64,000 nucleotides of DNA from Morella rubra (Eukaryota; Streptophyta; Magnoliopsida; Fagales; Myricaceae): positions 5,603,700 through 5,667,699 of the forward strand of contig CM025856.1 in the NCBI GenBank assembly GCA_003952965.2. Direction: 5' to 3'. The notes under the pieces were generated by a model. That model had not been told where the DNA came from. It ran no database searches and saw only the letters and a list, made by a program, of their open reading frames with translations. Positions 35,401 to 46,717 of this stretch are shown here, in pieces. Numbering within the stretch: position 1 is the first letter of the stretch; each line of letters starts with the position of its first letter. Both the position numbers and the translations under genes were made by a program.

Positions 35401-36984
35401 AAACTTTGTATGAAGTCATAACTGATTATATTGCTTCCACAAAACCCTCTGATGCTCCAATTGGGTTCAAGAGGAAATGCAAGGATAAGATGAATTGGTG
35501 GCATCAGTTCAACTTATTGGTAGTCAAATGCAAGATGATTTAGGGGAAAGAAACAAAGGAAAAAGAAAAGACCTTTGCAGATGCTACAGCAAGCCAGCCT
35601 GCAGAGCTGAATACTGCAGCGATCCACATTGCCTGCAGTACGATTTCAACAAGAGATTGAAAGAAATGAATAAAGTTCAAGACTTCAAGTCGTGATTTTC
35701 GGCAATTTACCACAAGCCTTCAGATACAAAGTTGAAAAAAGAAACTTACACCTCTCCGACCTATAATATCTGCTATCTTTCCACTCATTAATCCACCGAT
35801 CATTCCTCCAATAGTTTTTATGGAACCAAAAACAGAATATTGCAAAAGGCAGAACAAAAATATGCAACAGGTCATTCGACTGTCGTTCTGCAAAAAGAGA
35901 AGTGCAGAAACATGTACCGTTTCCTCAAAGCTGTAAAATCCAAAGAAACGTCTTTCGCATATTTGACGAACAAATAATGGTTTGGATATGTGGCGACAGT
36001 AAACATATTAGTCTCGAATCATTTTTGATTCCCCATATGTGTAGGAACTCATAATCACGTGTGTGTTTGTGGGTGTACCTGTGTACATACTTGTGTTCAC
36101 ATTCTATTTACAAACATATATATTTGTGTCATGAATATAAGTAAATGTATGCGTCAGATGAACTAGATACTTTCACACACGAAACTCTTATCCTAAGTTG
36201 TTTTAGTGGGCATCTTAACATAGAGTAGTATGGGTTCCGACCACGTTTCACTTTACCTTTTATTAGCAATTTGGGTCGGCGAATGAAGCCCTCTGTTTTT
36301 GAAGTGGTACAAGGGGTGCTAATGCTAGCGCAGTTTGATTTACCTTATCGAAGAAAATAAACATACAGGTAAAAGAAACAGTACAATGATGAAATAGTAC
36401 TCACTGCTGCCACAGAGAGGCCCAAATCTTCGCTTATACCGGATTCAGTAGTTGATGAATATCCTGTCTTCAAATCAATAATAATGCAGATATTAAGACC
36501 AAGTATTGAAAGACCGTGATTTTTTTATATTTACTTTTAGATATTTTTATATAGGAGGAGTCTGTTCTTCTCAGATGTAGAACCCTGCTGGGGTTATGAA
36601 GCCAATCTCCCCTCCCCTCCCCTTCCCACCGCATTGTGCAAACCGCAAAGGGTCCATCCGCATTCGTTTTTGTTTGTCTTTTTCCTTTCTGTTTTCTGTT
36701 TTTTGTTTTTATTTCAGTTGGTAAATTGTTTTCACAGGTGTGGCCCTGCCCAATGGGCTTTTTTACTGGGATGATGGCCACCCAATGACAGGCTGAGAAA
36801 TTGTCACTTGCACCCAATAGCCAATTTGTTTTAATCCCACAGTCCCCTTAGTCTTTTTTTTTTTTTTTTAATATCAAAACATCAGAATTTTATTCATAAT
36901 ATCATAAATCTGAATAACATAAAAATAGTCAAACGGGGCTCTATCCATGGTAAAACAAAAACTTGCTCCGAAAATGGGGATTGC

Positions 36985-37203
36985 TGAGAAGATTGTAAAA
37001 TTCACCACGTCTTTGCTGTGGCGATTGTTTTCGTTTTATATAATGTATAACATAATTACAGAGATATGCAATAAATAAAAATACAAAGGAAACAATCAGA
37101 AGAATATGCTACAATCGTGGGTCTGCGCATAGATCATGGGATATGCTGGATTTGTGGAGAGGATCATGGGATTTAAGGAGAGGATTCTGGAGAATCCTTA
37201 ACA
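36985..37203 (-). repeat. 3' LTR of the copia element
   Basis: On the minus strand it starts TGTTAAGGATTCTCC and ends TACAATCTTCTCA. Colinear with 42806-43024. Confidence 0.92.
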
Positions 37204-37219
37204 CCCCCCCGGGGGGGTG
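37202..37219. repeat. Perfect 18-bp C7G7 palindrome at the copia LTR edge
   Basis: CACCCCCCCGGGGGGGTG overlaps the final CA of the 3' LTR and replaces the usual polypurine tract. The G7 half could act as that tract. Confidence 0.85.
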
Positions 37220-40200
37220 CCCCTCAAACTAAGCGTGAGATTAGAGCAGACGAGCAATTTGGATTGAAAAAACTCATACAGCGGCTCAGAGACACTCTTT
37301 GTGAAGATATCCGCAATCTGTAAGTGAGAGGGGACATACTGAGTTCAAAGAGTGTCGGCTAGGGCTGTTCAACCCCGTTGAGGTGCCGGTTTGGCCAAAA
37401 CTGGCACCTACACCGGATAGGCCGGTTTTTAAATAATTGTCACCTACACCTACACCGTTAAGGACAAAAATCGGCCCTTAGAGGTGGCGGTTTTAGCAGT
37501 GGCGGTTTCCGGTTATCCTACATTTATATTGGGCCATTTTTTTAGCATTTCACCCAAATTAAGAAATTAAACAGTTTCTACCCAAAGAGTAATTATATTA
37601 AAAAAGAGAAAGAAACAATGAACAAACTCGCAACCCCGTCGAACCAGCACATCATTTTCAGAGGAATTGAACTGATAGCAACATATAACCATTAAGCAAA
37701 ACACACTGAAAATACAAAATGCAGTACCAAAATCCAAAATTAGATTTTTCCTCCACAGTAGGATCACAGCAACATAGAGAGCAAAAAGGCTACAAGTTAT
37801 CACAACCCCACAAACCCAACCAGCAACATAGAGAGCAAAAATGCTACAAGTTATCACAGCTACAAGTTATACAAGCACAGCTAATGGGGATGCTAAGAGT
37901 TGTAGACTGAATTAGATTGCGAAGTGTTCATTGTGCAGAGTTTCTACAATAGATGACAAGGCCGAAGTTAATTTAGTAGGTGAATTTGGGTTTTGTAGGT
38001 TATATATAAATTCTAAAAAATGTTGATCAATTAATACCTAGAACAACGATTAATATTATTCTCATAGTAAGATTCATCAATAATTACAAAGTGCGAAATG
38101 TTAGCACTACTTGTAGAGTGCAAAAATAAAATAAGAAGACTACTTTACTTTCTTTTCTCAACAACCAAACGGAAATTTACCGAGATATATATAACTGTGG
38201 CTTACCGGATTCAAAGTGTGACAAAACCAAACCCATTCAATATCAAGAGGAGGAAGAACCATAGGAGGCGCTGACGCCGCCACCATCAGATCAGAAACCA
38301 ACGACATCCACAGCTTATCGTACCTGACAAAACAAACCAATAACTTTCAACAAAACAAGGGGGACCGGGGGAGGGGGGATTTTGACAAAACAAGAGGGGG
38401 AGGGGAGGAGATCTGTTGAAACATAAGGAAATGGGGAGGGGGGTGGATTTTGACAAAACAAGGGGGAGGGGAGGAGATCTGTCGAAACACAAGGAAATGG
38501 GAGGGGGGATTTTGACAAAACAAAGAGGAGGGGATTTTGAGAAAACAAAACGTTTTGTTAAAAGAAAAAAAAAATCCCAGTTTCCTAGTACCCAGGAACC
38601 CGGTGCCGGGTAACCCGGGAACCGGGAATACCACCGGGTTTTTTCCAAAATGATAAACCGACACCGACATCGACACCGGTGAAGCCGGGTACCGGTAACC
38701 CGGTGCCACCGGATTTTTTTGGTAGCACTGAATAACCCTAGTGCCGGCGACAACAAGCTCACGAAGAAAATGATAGTCGAGGTCGATATGTTTTGCCTGC
38801 TTGTGAGAAACGGGATTGGAGCTAAGGAAGATGGTACTTTTGTTGTCACACAGAAGGAGAGGCCGATGTGCAAGAGGGACTTAGAGGTCATGTAGGAGAT
38901 GAGTGAGCCAAAGAACCTCAACACCAGCAAGGGCGAGGGCACGGTATTCGGACTCACAATTGCAGCGAGAGATAGTTGGCTGCTTCTTGGCACTCCAAGA
39001 GACAAGGTCATTGCCAAGATAGATGGAGTATTCGAAGGTGGAGCGATGAGTGTCAGGATAACCAGCACAGTCCGCATCAGAGTAACCAAGCAACCCAGGG
39101 GAGGTTGAAGGACTGAAAGTTAAGCCAAAATTGAGAGTCCCTTTGACGTAGCGAAGAATATGCTTGAAGGCGTGGAAGTGGTCATCAGTTGGGGCATGGA
39201 GGAATTGACTGAGTGAGCAAGATCGGTTGAGTAATGGTCAAGTATTGCAGGGCACCAACAAGAGAACGATAGTGTGTAGGATCTGCAAAAGGAGAGCCTT
39301 CAGCAGAGAGACGCTGAAAGACCACCATTGGAGTTGGCACAGGCTTGTTGTCAAGTAATTTTGCCCTGGCGAGAATATCCCGGGCATATTTGGTCTGACT
39401 GAGGAAGAGGCCGTCAGAGGTAGGGGAGACCTCAAGACCAAGGAAATAGCTTAAGGTGCCCAAATCCTTAGTAGCAAATTCGAAATGCAGCAATTGAATA
39501 AACCAGATGAGAAGTGGAGTGTCGTTGCTAGTGAGAATAATGTTGTCAACATAGAGAAGCAAATAAATAAGGTGGCGCTGTCTCTTGAAGACGAAAAGAG
39601 AAGTATCAGTACGATTGCAACTAAAACTAAGCCGGAGAAGAAAAGCACTAAATCGTTGGAACCATGCACGAAGAGCTTGTTTTAAGCCATAAAGTGCCTT
39701 CTTTAACTTGCAGACATGATGTGGGAATCGTGGATCAACATAACCAAGAGGTTGCTCCATATATATATCCTCACGGAGAATGCCATTAAGAAAAGCATTT
39801 TTTTACGTCAAGTTGGCGCAGGGGCCACTTGTTGGACACAACAAGGGAGAGCACAACTTGAACAATGGCAGCTTTGACAATAGGATTGAAGGTGTCAGTG
39901 TAACCGAGGCCAGGTAATTGAGTGTAGCCTTTGGCAACAATGTGAGCTTTGAAACAGTCAATAGAGCCATCAAAGAGGAATTTGATGTGGAAAACCCATT
40001 TAGAGCCACCAATATTAGTATTGGAAGGGCGAGAAACGAGATCCCAAGTGTGATTGTTGCGGAGAGTAGTGATCTCTTCATCCATAGCAATGAGCCAAGC
40101 AGGATTTTTTGCAGCAGATTTAAACCCTTTTGGCTCAGAGGTAGTAAGCAAAGCATGAAGAAGGCCCGAGTGCAGAGTGCTAAGATATGCGGGGTGACGG

Positions 40201-42763
40201 GGCTTGAAGATGCCAGCTTTAGAGGGAGTGGTCATGGAATGAGTGACAATGGGCTCGATAGAAGGCATATCAGTAGGAACGTCTGAAGTAATAGCTGCGG
40301 CAGGTGATAGAGGTGCACTGGGCGCGAAAGGGAGGGCCATGCACAAAGGCAGTGAGGAGTCCAAGCTAGAAGTTAGAGGGGCCAAAGGGAGACCCTGCAA
40401 AGGCTCAATAGAATCATCAGCACAAAAATGACAAGGGTTAAGGTGTGAAGATGTAGTAGTGGATGACGAAGCCTATGGTAAGGAACGCGAGAGGACACAT
40501 GGTTCATAAAAATTAGAGAATTCTAATGCCATAATGGATTGGGCTTTAGAATCACGAAAATAAGGAAAAAATTGTTTTATCAAATTGAGCATGCCGAGTT
40601 AAATAAATGCGATAAGTGGTTGTGTCTAAGCAGCGGAAACCTGTGTAAGACGAACTATAGCCAAGAAAAATACAAGGAGTACTGTGTGGAGAAAATTGGT
40701 TAGGAGCATAATCATGTAAGCATGGATAAACTCGGCAACCAAAGGAATGAAAATTTTCTTAATTGGGAGACTTACCATGCAGAACCTCACAAGGTGAAAT
40801 ACCACTAAGAAGAGGCATTGGCAATCGGTTGATGATGTAGGTCGTAGTGCTAAAAGCGTCAACCCAAAAACAATAGGGAACATGAGAGTGAAAGAGGAAG
40901 GACATCCTAATCTCCGTAATATGGCGATGTTTGCCTTCGGCCCAGCCATTTTGAGACGGAGTGTATGGACAAGAAATTTGATGATGGATTCCAGAAAGGC
41001 GGAGATGAGTCTGGAAGCGATTGCTCATGAATTCAGCACTCCCATCACTCTAAAAGATTTAAATCTTGCAAGAGTGTTGATTTTCCACAAATTGTTGAAA
41101 TTGAAGAAAGAGATAAAAAAAAAAATCAAATTTCAATTTCATAGGATATAGCCATGTAAAGCGTGAATGGTCATCAATGAACAAGAGATAATATAAAAAT
41201 CCCATATTAGATTTAATAGGGGAGGGTCCCTAAATATCACAGTGAATTAAATCAAAAATATAAGAAGATCGATTTTCATTGGTAGAAAAAGGCAAACGAT
41301 GACTCTTAGAAAGTTGACAAGTATCACAAAGAAAGGGACTAGGAAGTAATGAGGTAAGATAAATTTGCCCTTTTTTATTCAATAAAGTAATAATAGAATT
41401 ATTAACATGCCCAAGTCGTGCATGCCATAATTCATAAGAGGCCCAGAGGGACTTATTTTTTAAGACAGAAATAAATGCGGAGTTTCCGCGTTCTAGCACA
41501 TATAAAACCTCCATCTCTTTTACCAGGGGTCACTACTCTTCCTGTTTTGCGGTTCTGTACATGAAAGGAATGGTTAGTGAATGTAACAGACATAGGAAAA
41601 TCTACAGTAAGTTTGCTGATAGAAAGTAAATTTTTAGTGAGGCGGGGAACAACTAAAACTTCAAGGAGACGAAGATTGGAAGAGGGAGAGAGAGTACCGA
41701 TATGAGAAATAGTGAGGGAGGCACCGTTACCCGCTACCACATTATCCTTACCCAAATATGGCTCTACAGTATCAAGTTGAGAGGCATTTGGCATCATATG
41801 GGCAGAGGCACCAATATCAACAAACCAGTCCGGCTCAGTAGCAGGGGAGACTGAACAAGAACTTTGGAAGGCTTCGGCAAGTTGGGCTGTTTGAATGGAC
41901 TGGTCATAATGGCTCAGGCAACAATCAGCAATATGATCTTCTTCTTTGCAGATTTGGCAGCAAGGGATGTAGGGACATCAGTTACGTCCACGGCTAGAGT
42001 TGCCATGGTGTCTTCGGTTGCACTTGCCACGAGAGTCTCCGCTGCCACGAAAGGGAGCATGAGAGTTGCTACCACTACGAGTTTGAGAATGAGAGCCTTT
42101 AGTTGTGGTGAAAGCAACATGTGTGCCATTAGAGGAGGCGAGAGGTCGTTGGAAGAGTTCCAAACTCTCAGCTTTGGGCACTAGTTCACGGAACGTCGAC
42201 AAGGGAGTGAGAGCCACTTAGGCAGTAGAAAAGGAAGAGAAATGTGCTCCCAGTCCTCTGAGAAACCAATGGACCAGATCGGCATCATCAACTGGACGTC
42301 CAATGGCGTGGAGCTGGTCATAGATAAATTTGAATGAACGGGAATATTCCGAGATGATGCGGCCTTCCCGTTTCATAAACTGTAGCTCATCTTTGAGGCG
42401 TAACTCACGAGCCTTAGAGTTGTGACTGAAGACTTGCTCCAAGGTGACCTATACGTCATAAGCGATGGAGCAACCAACCACGGTAGCCATGGCTTTCTCA
42501 ATCAAGGAAGAGAACAGCAGACTGAGAAGGTGTTGATCTTGGAGTTGCCAAGCAAGAAACTTCGGATTTGGTGTAGAGGAGGACTATGTAGCAATGGTGG
42601 AAGATGGTGATGTGAGGGAGCCATCAATGTGGCCAATAAGCTCTTGAGACGCAAGGAGAAGGACAAGCTGGCTTTTCCAGAGAAGGTAGTTGTGGATAGA
42701 CAGCTTGATGGTGACCAGGTGAATCATGGTGGAGAAAGAGAGAGAAGAAGCGTTGGAGGCCAT
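37204..42763 (-). pseudogene. Copia gag-pol polyprotein, broken by stops, frameshifts and a hAT insertion
   Basis: Starts at 42763 (MASNASSLSFSTM). Gag core near 42440-42220 (LEQVFSHNSKARELRLKDEL), zinc knuckle near 41950 (CQICKEEDHIADC), protease with DIGASAHM instead of DTGASxH near 41810, GAG-pre-integrase near 41430 (WHARLGHVN), integrase from about 41350 (CDTCQLSKSH, then DDHSRFTWLYP), reverse transcriptase 40120-39190 (WVFHIKF, KKALYGLKQ and YVDNIILT where active enzymes have YVDD), RNase H 39093-38750 (GYSDADCAG, KHIDLDYHFLREL). The last part (PSHLQIADIFTKS) lies at 37220-37350, beyond the hAT insertion. Stops are seen after YDV, FSTA and HCDI. Non-functional. Confidence 0.88.
37360..38740. 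mobile_element. 1381-bp non-autonomous hAT element inside copia pol
   Basis: Ends TAGGGCTGTTCAACC and, inverted, TAGGGTTATTCAGTG. Flanks GTGTCGGC (37352-37359) and GTGCCGGC (38741-38748) are an 8-bp duplication with one mismatch. Removing it rejoins the copia frame between LRELVVAG and the YVPSHLQ segment. Contents are non-coding: a repeated 54-bp unit at 37771-37860, a G-rich tandem repeat of about 75 bp at 38370-38530, and ACCGGGT-rich subterminal sequence. Confidence 0.82.
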
Positions 42764-42793
42764 TGAGGATTTGTGGAGGTTAATCCAATATAT

Positions 42794-42805
42794 CGTCTGA
42801 TACAA
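42794..42805 (-). other. Primer binding site of the copia element
   Basis: Immediately inside the 5' LTR the minus strand reads TTGTATCAGACG, close to TGGTATCAGAGC, the sequence complementary to initiator methionine tRNA used by plant copia elements, with a few changes. Confidence 0.65.
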
Positions 42806-43024
42806 TGAGAAGATTGTAAAATTCACCATGTCTTTGCTATGGTGATTGTTTCTGTTTTATATAATGTATAACATAATTACAGAGATATGCAATAAATAAA
42901 AATACAAAGGAAACAATCAGAAGAATATGCTACAATCGTGGGTTTGCACATAGATCATGGGATATGCTGGATTTATGGAGAGGATCATGGGATTTGAGGA
43001 GAGGATTCTGGAGAATCCTTAACA
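42806..43024 (-). repeat. 5' LTR of the copia element
   Basis: Starts TGTTAAGGATTCTCC on the minus strand, ends TACAATCTTCTCA, and is followed inward by the primer binding site. Confidence 0.92.
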
Positions 43025-43638
43025 ATTGCCTCCAAGTTGAAACTTAGAGGTGGCCCATCGAGCTAACTGGTGCCGCATGGTGTGTCGAGGAATTTGCACC
43101 CCGACGAACATGACTCCCCTTAGTCAGTAATTTGATAAAACATTCTTTAAGGAGAGTTTTTGTGTTACAGGCTTAGTTATGTTTTAATTAATTTTAAGAA
43201 AGAATCAAAAATTTTCTTGTACAAAGAAATAACGACCCCCAACAGAAAAGGAAGGAAAATCACAGAGATGGAAAAGAGCAAGTAAAGAAATGAGCTGTTA
43301 AGTTAGGAGGAAAAGAAGAAGAAGAAAAAAAAATAGCCATTTGAGTGTTTGCTCTTTATTTATAGTTGTCAAATGTGTTATTGCGAGGGAAATGGTTATT
43401 TCCTATGCCGTATGACTATGTCATTATACTTACAGTGCACCCATTGTAGAGTGAACCACAGAGGGCGACCGTGGTGCTGAGTACAACCACAGGTGTCACT
43501 GAGGCGCCGCCTGGTGTTGCTTTGGGCTTGGCTTCGACAATTGTAGAACTCAGCAACAGTCATTCTTCCATGCTTTCTCTCTCCATATCTTACGGAAGAT
43601 GAGAAAACATGAATATCAAGATAAGCGAGGAGGCGATA

Positions 43639-43646
43639 CATATAAA
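43639..43646 (-). promoter_or_regulatory. TATA-like box of transporter copy 3
   Basis: The minus strand reads TTTATATG 53 bp upstream of the former ATG, at nearly the same distance as the TATAAATA of copy 2. Confidence 0.35.
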
Positions 43647-43656
43647 GAGAATTGGC

Positions 43657-44229
43657 ATTGGAGAGAGTTTGCTTCTTTCTTTTAGCAACATATGGAAAAA
43701 GATTGGTGAGACAAACAGATGGATTAGTGGAAGACTTTCAGATAGGGCGCCATGCTGCAATTTTTAAATTAAGCTAATCTAATCACATGCTTCAGGTTTC
43801 TCTATTTTAATTCCCTTTTAGCTTAAGAGTCTAAGGCCCATTATTTTGCAGTAAATTATTCTTCTTTTTTCCTCTGTTACAACTGTGGAGTAAAGACCAT
43901 GTACAATAGAGCCTGATGAGTAGATGAATCTAGTAATTCTACTTGTGCCATATTAAGTGACATGTTTGAGAAACATATTCGAGAAATAAGGTTGCAAATA
44001 ATGTGCCAAATCCAAGCCAACACTGTCTCTCCCACTAACTTGCCTATTTAGGTAAGTGGAACCGATCTAAACCCAATTGATTTCATTCTCTTGTTTTTGT
44101 TTTGAGTCCTATTTACAAAATTGTCATTTCGCATTTCAAAAAATCATTTTTCGTCTAAATTAACCTAAAATTTTAAGTATTAAGACTCTCATAATTGGAG
44201 GGTACAAAGTGTATTTAACTCTTGGTTTA
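43657..44229. other. Upstream region of copy 3
   Basis: The first 120 bp repeat 31950-32071. The rest is AT-rich with no gene or transposon end that I can support. Confidence 0.45.
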
Positions 44230-45041
44230 TACTAACAATTGGATAGAGCTAGATGGTATATTTAGGGCAGATGTATATATTTTCTTTCCAGTAAGCAAAA
44301 TCCCCAACATTGCGAGCTATGCGGAGGATCAAGTAGATTTAGGATTATGATCGACTATCTTCTTGGGATCAGATCCTCTACAATTTCCTATTGGTGCAAG
44401 ATAAATATAACAGACGTACCTCATTGTAAGACTCATGCTGCTTGAAACTTTACATGATCAACAGTAAATATTATAGGGTCTACCTATTGTGTCTATCTCT
44501 CTCTAAATTGCATTATGCAATTTGGATAGAGAATTACAGAAGATCCTAATCCATCTTGGTGAAGACTTTTTCAAATTTTTCTCCCATCAAACTGTGTTAG
44601 AGTAACTCTGATATTTGTGGAAATGTATTAATGGACAGTGATATCCTAGCCATCGAGGGAGGCCTTAGTTTGATCTTCTTTGTTTTAGATTTTAGATTTT
44701 AGTTATGGGATCAAACCAACCTGTTGCTTCCATTTCCCATTTGATTTTTTTCTTCATTTTTGGCACTCATAATGCATATGTTGGTAATTTTTTTTTTGAT
44801 GTCTCTACATCTTCCTACGATATTTTTGCTTCTATTTAATATTATCTTCAACAAGCTAGAAGCAATTGGAACATCTAAAGACAAGTCCATAGAAACATGA
44901 AAAACATATAGAAGAGAAACAGGTTCCTCGATTTGTTTTGGCTTAGGTACAAGTTTGATGCTACCTATAGGATAGATAGGTCAATAAGAAAAACTATACA
45001 CATCAAAGAAAAGTGAAATTACTACTCTTTTTTTTTTTTTT

Positions 45042-46477
45042 TGCTTAATTGCACTATAGGTCCCTTTGGTATCACTTTTTGATAAATTCGTCCATGAGGT
45101 ATCGCTTCCTGCAAACAGGTCCCTGTGGTCATCATTTTAGGTAAAAGTTGGTCCTTCCGTCCTTCAGGCATTAACACACTAATGGAATTAGCTAACATGT
45201 CAAAAAATGCCACATCAGCAATGAATGGGATGATGCTGCATGTACCCATCTCCACGTAGGACACTAGCTAAAAAAAATTAAATCCTAAATTCCATGTGTG
45301 CATCCTACTCAGCAAAAAAAAAAAAGGAAATTTAAAAGAAGACTTAATCTAGCAACGTTGCAGCATCATCCCCCCATCTATCTTTTCATCCCCGACTCTC
45401 TTCCCTAAATGTCTTAGAACCCTTGCCTTTCGATCTTCCAAACCTACCATCTTCAGGTGTCCATGTATGATAAATGATGTTGCGACGTGGAACCATGAGT
45501 CACCGATGCATTGTCATAGAATTTCTGCACGGCCATGTGACAAACACCACTTTTATAGCTATGTTTAGATAGTCATTCTCAACGGTTTTTTTCTTCTGCA
45601 GCTACACTTCCATCAATAGGGATTAAGAAATACTTCATTTGTTGGATTGATAAGCAATGAATTGCTAGCGAATATCAAATGCTATAATGATTTCATCCAA
45701 ACTTATATTCCTCCTTTCTAGAAATTGATGTGCCCCAATCACAGCTGCTTACATTTTTGGCAGTGCACAAGAAAGCTATAAAGCAAAGAATGGAGGCAGC
45801 GAAGGCGAAAATTCCCAATCCAATCACCATAGAGATACCGCCTACGACCAAGTCTAATAAACTCTGCAAGCTTAAATCCATCATAATCTTCAGTTTCTCC
45901 TCTCTGTTTTTGCTTATAGGTAGGTGTGCTTATGTTGATTTAGAGTTGGAGAATGTGGTGCTGTAAGTTTCGAAAGAACTCTGGAAGGAACAAGGAATTG
46001 ATCTCATTCTCGTTGCCATCGAATATCAAATGCCAACAAAAAACTGCACACTCCCAATCTTCCAAACCTACCATCTTCAGGAGGCTAGGTTCTAAAACAT
46101 TTGGAAAAGAATGTTGGGGATGAAGAGATAGATGTTTGGGGTGGGGGAGGATGATGCTGCGACGTCGTTAGATTAAGTCTTCTTTTAAATTTCATTTTTT
46201 TAAATGCTGAGTAGGATGCACGCGTGGAATATAGGATTTAATTTTTTTTAGCTGGCGTCCTACGTGGAGACGGGTACAGGCGGCATCATCCCATTCGTTG
46301 CTGACATGGTATTTTTTGACATATCAGCCAATTCCGTTAGTGTGTTAACGTCTGATGGATGAAGGAACCAACTTTTACCAAGAAGGGTGACCACAGAGAC
46401 CTATTTGTAGCAAGTGATACCCCAGGGACGAATTTGTCAAAAAGTGATACCACAGGAACCTAAAGTGCAATTAAGCC
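45042..46477. mobile_element. 1436-bp MULE with long TIRs in the LINE poly(A) tail
   Basis: Inverted ends of roughly 330 bp (left TGCTTAATTGCACTATAGGT, right inverted GGCTTAATTGCACTTTAGGT) bound the element. Runs of T on both sides supply the 9-bp duplication and are the interrupted LINE poly(A) tail. The TIR start matches that of the MULE at 54318. No transposase is present. Confidence 0.8.
45693..45884 (-). other. Open frame in the MULE with one predicted membrane segment, possible captured gene piece
   Basis: Between the TIRs the minus strand encodes LQSLLDLVVGGISMVIGLGI followed by FAFAASILCFIAFLCTA, a long hydrophobic stretch that resembles cellular rather than transposase protein. I do not recognise the donor. 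It lies in the central, non-TIR part, where Pack-MULEs carry gene fragments. Confidence 0.35.
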
Positions 46478-46717
46478 TTTTTTTTTTCTATAAACCAAGC
46501 AACAAAAAAAAACAACCCAAAGTCACGGGTGCATATCACAAACTTGGATGTGCTCGGGAATATCAGACAAAAGAATAAAACCAATACTACCAAAACGAGC
46601 TGCCCATTTAGCAAGCAAGTGAGCTTGCAAATTACACCTCCTCGGAGTCCAAGCAGCCCTCCAATCCTGATTCTCTGCCAAGCACCGTCAAATGTTCTCC
46701 ACTATACCTAAAGCAAC

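Larger units (their letters stand above)
36985..43024 (-). mobile_element. Ty1/copia LTR retrotransposon, 219-bp LTRs, TSD ATTGC, carrying a nested hAT element
   Basis: Identical-length LTRs (36985-37203 and 42806-43024) bound a minus-strand copia polyprotein. ATTGC flanks both ends exactly (36980-36984 and 43025-43029). Without the 1381-bp hAT insertion it is about 4.66 kb, normal for small-LTR plant copia elements. Inserted in intron 1 of transporter copy 3. The LTRs differ at roughly ten positions by eye, so the insertion is not very recent. Confidence 0.92.
32469..43586 (-). pseudogene. ERD6-like monosaccharide transporter, copy 3 (heavily broken, intron 1 invaded)
   Basis: Exon 1 (43434-43586) reads MERESMEE then TGA at codon 9, then LLLSSTIVEAKP and a first membrane segment. 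Exon 2 (36405-36467) lies 7 kb away because a copia element entered intron 1. Then 35750-35839, 35573-35632, 35043-35108, 34899-34966, 34748-34823, 34588-34652, 34266-34357, 34043-34123, 33884-33966, 33762-33804, 33619-33681, 33477-33535, 33329-33382, 32978-33037 and 32469-32601. Lesions: exon 3 acceptor AA instead of AG; exon 6 two bases too long; exons 9, 12 and 14 one base short; exon 11 two short; and the last two exons fused with about 116 nt lost, dropping the membrane segment after IFPINV. PESPRW and DKSGRRPLL survive. The C-terminus still reads [20 protein letters not shown]. Confidence 0.85.

Noticed and set aside
38286..39089. 267-codon minus-strand open frame
   Set aside because: It runs from copia RNase H in the wrong frame into a G-rich tandem repeat of the hAT element, giving low-complexity Pro-Pro-Ser repeats. 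Not a gene.
39918..40286. 122-codon plus-strand frame
   Set aside because: Antisense to the copia reverse transcriptase region; the real frame is on the minus strand.
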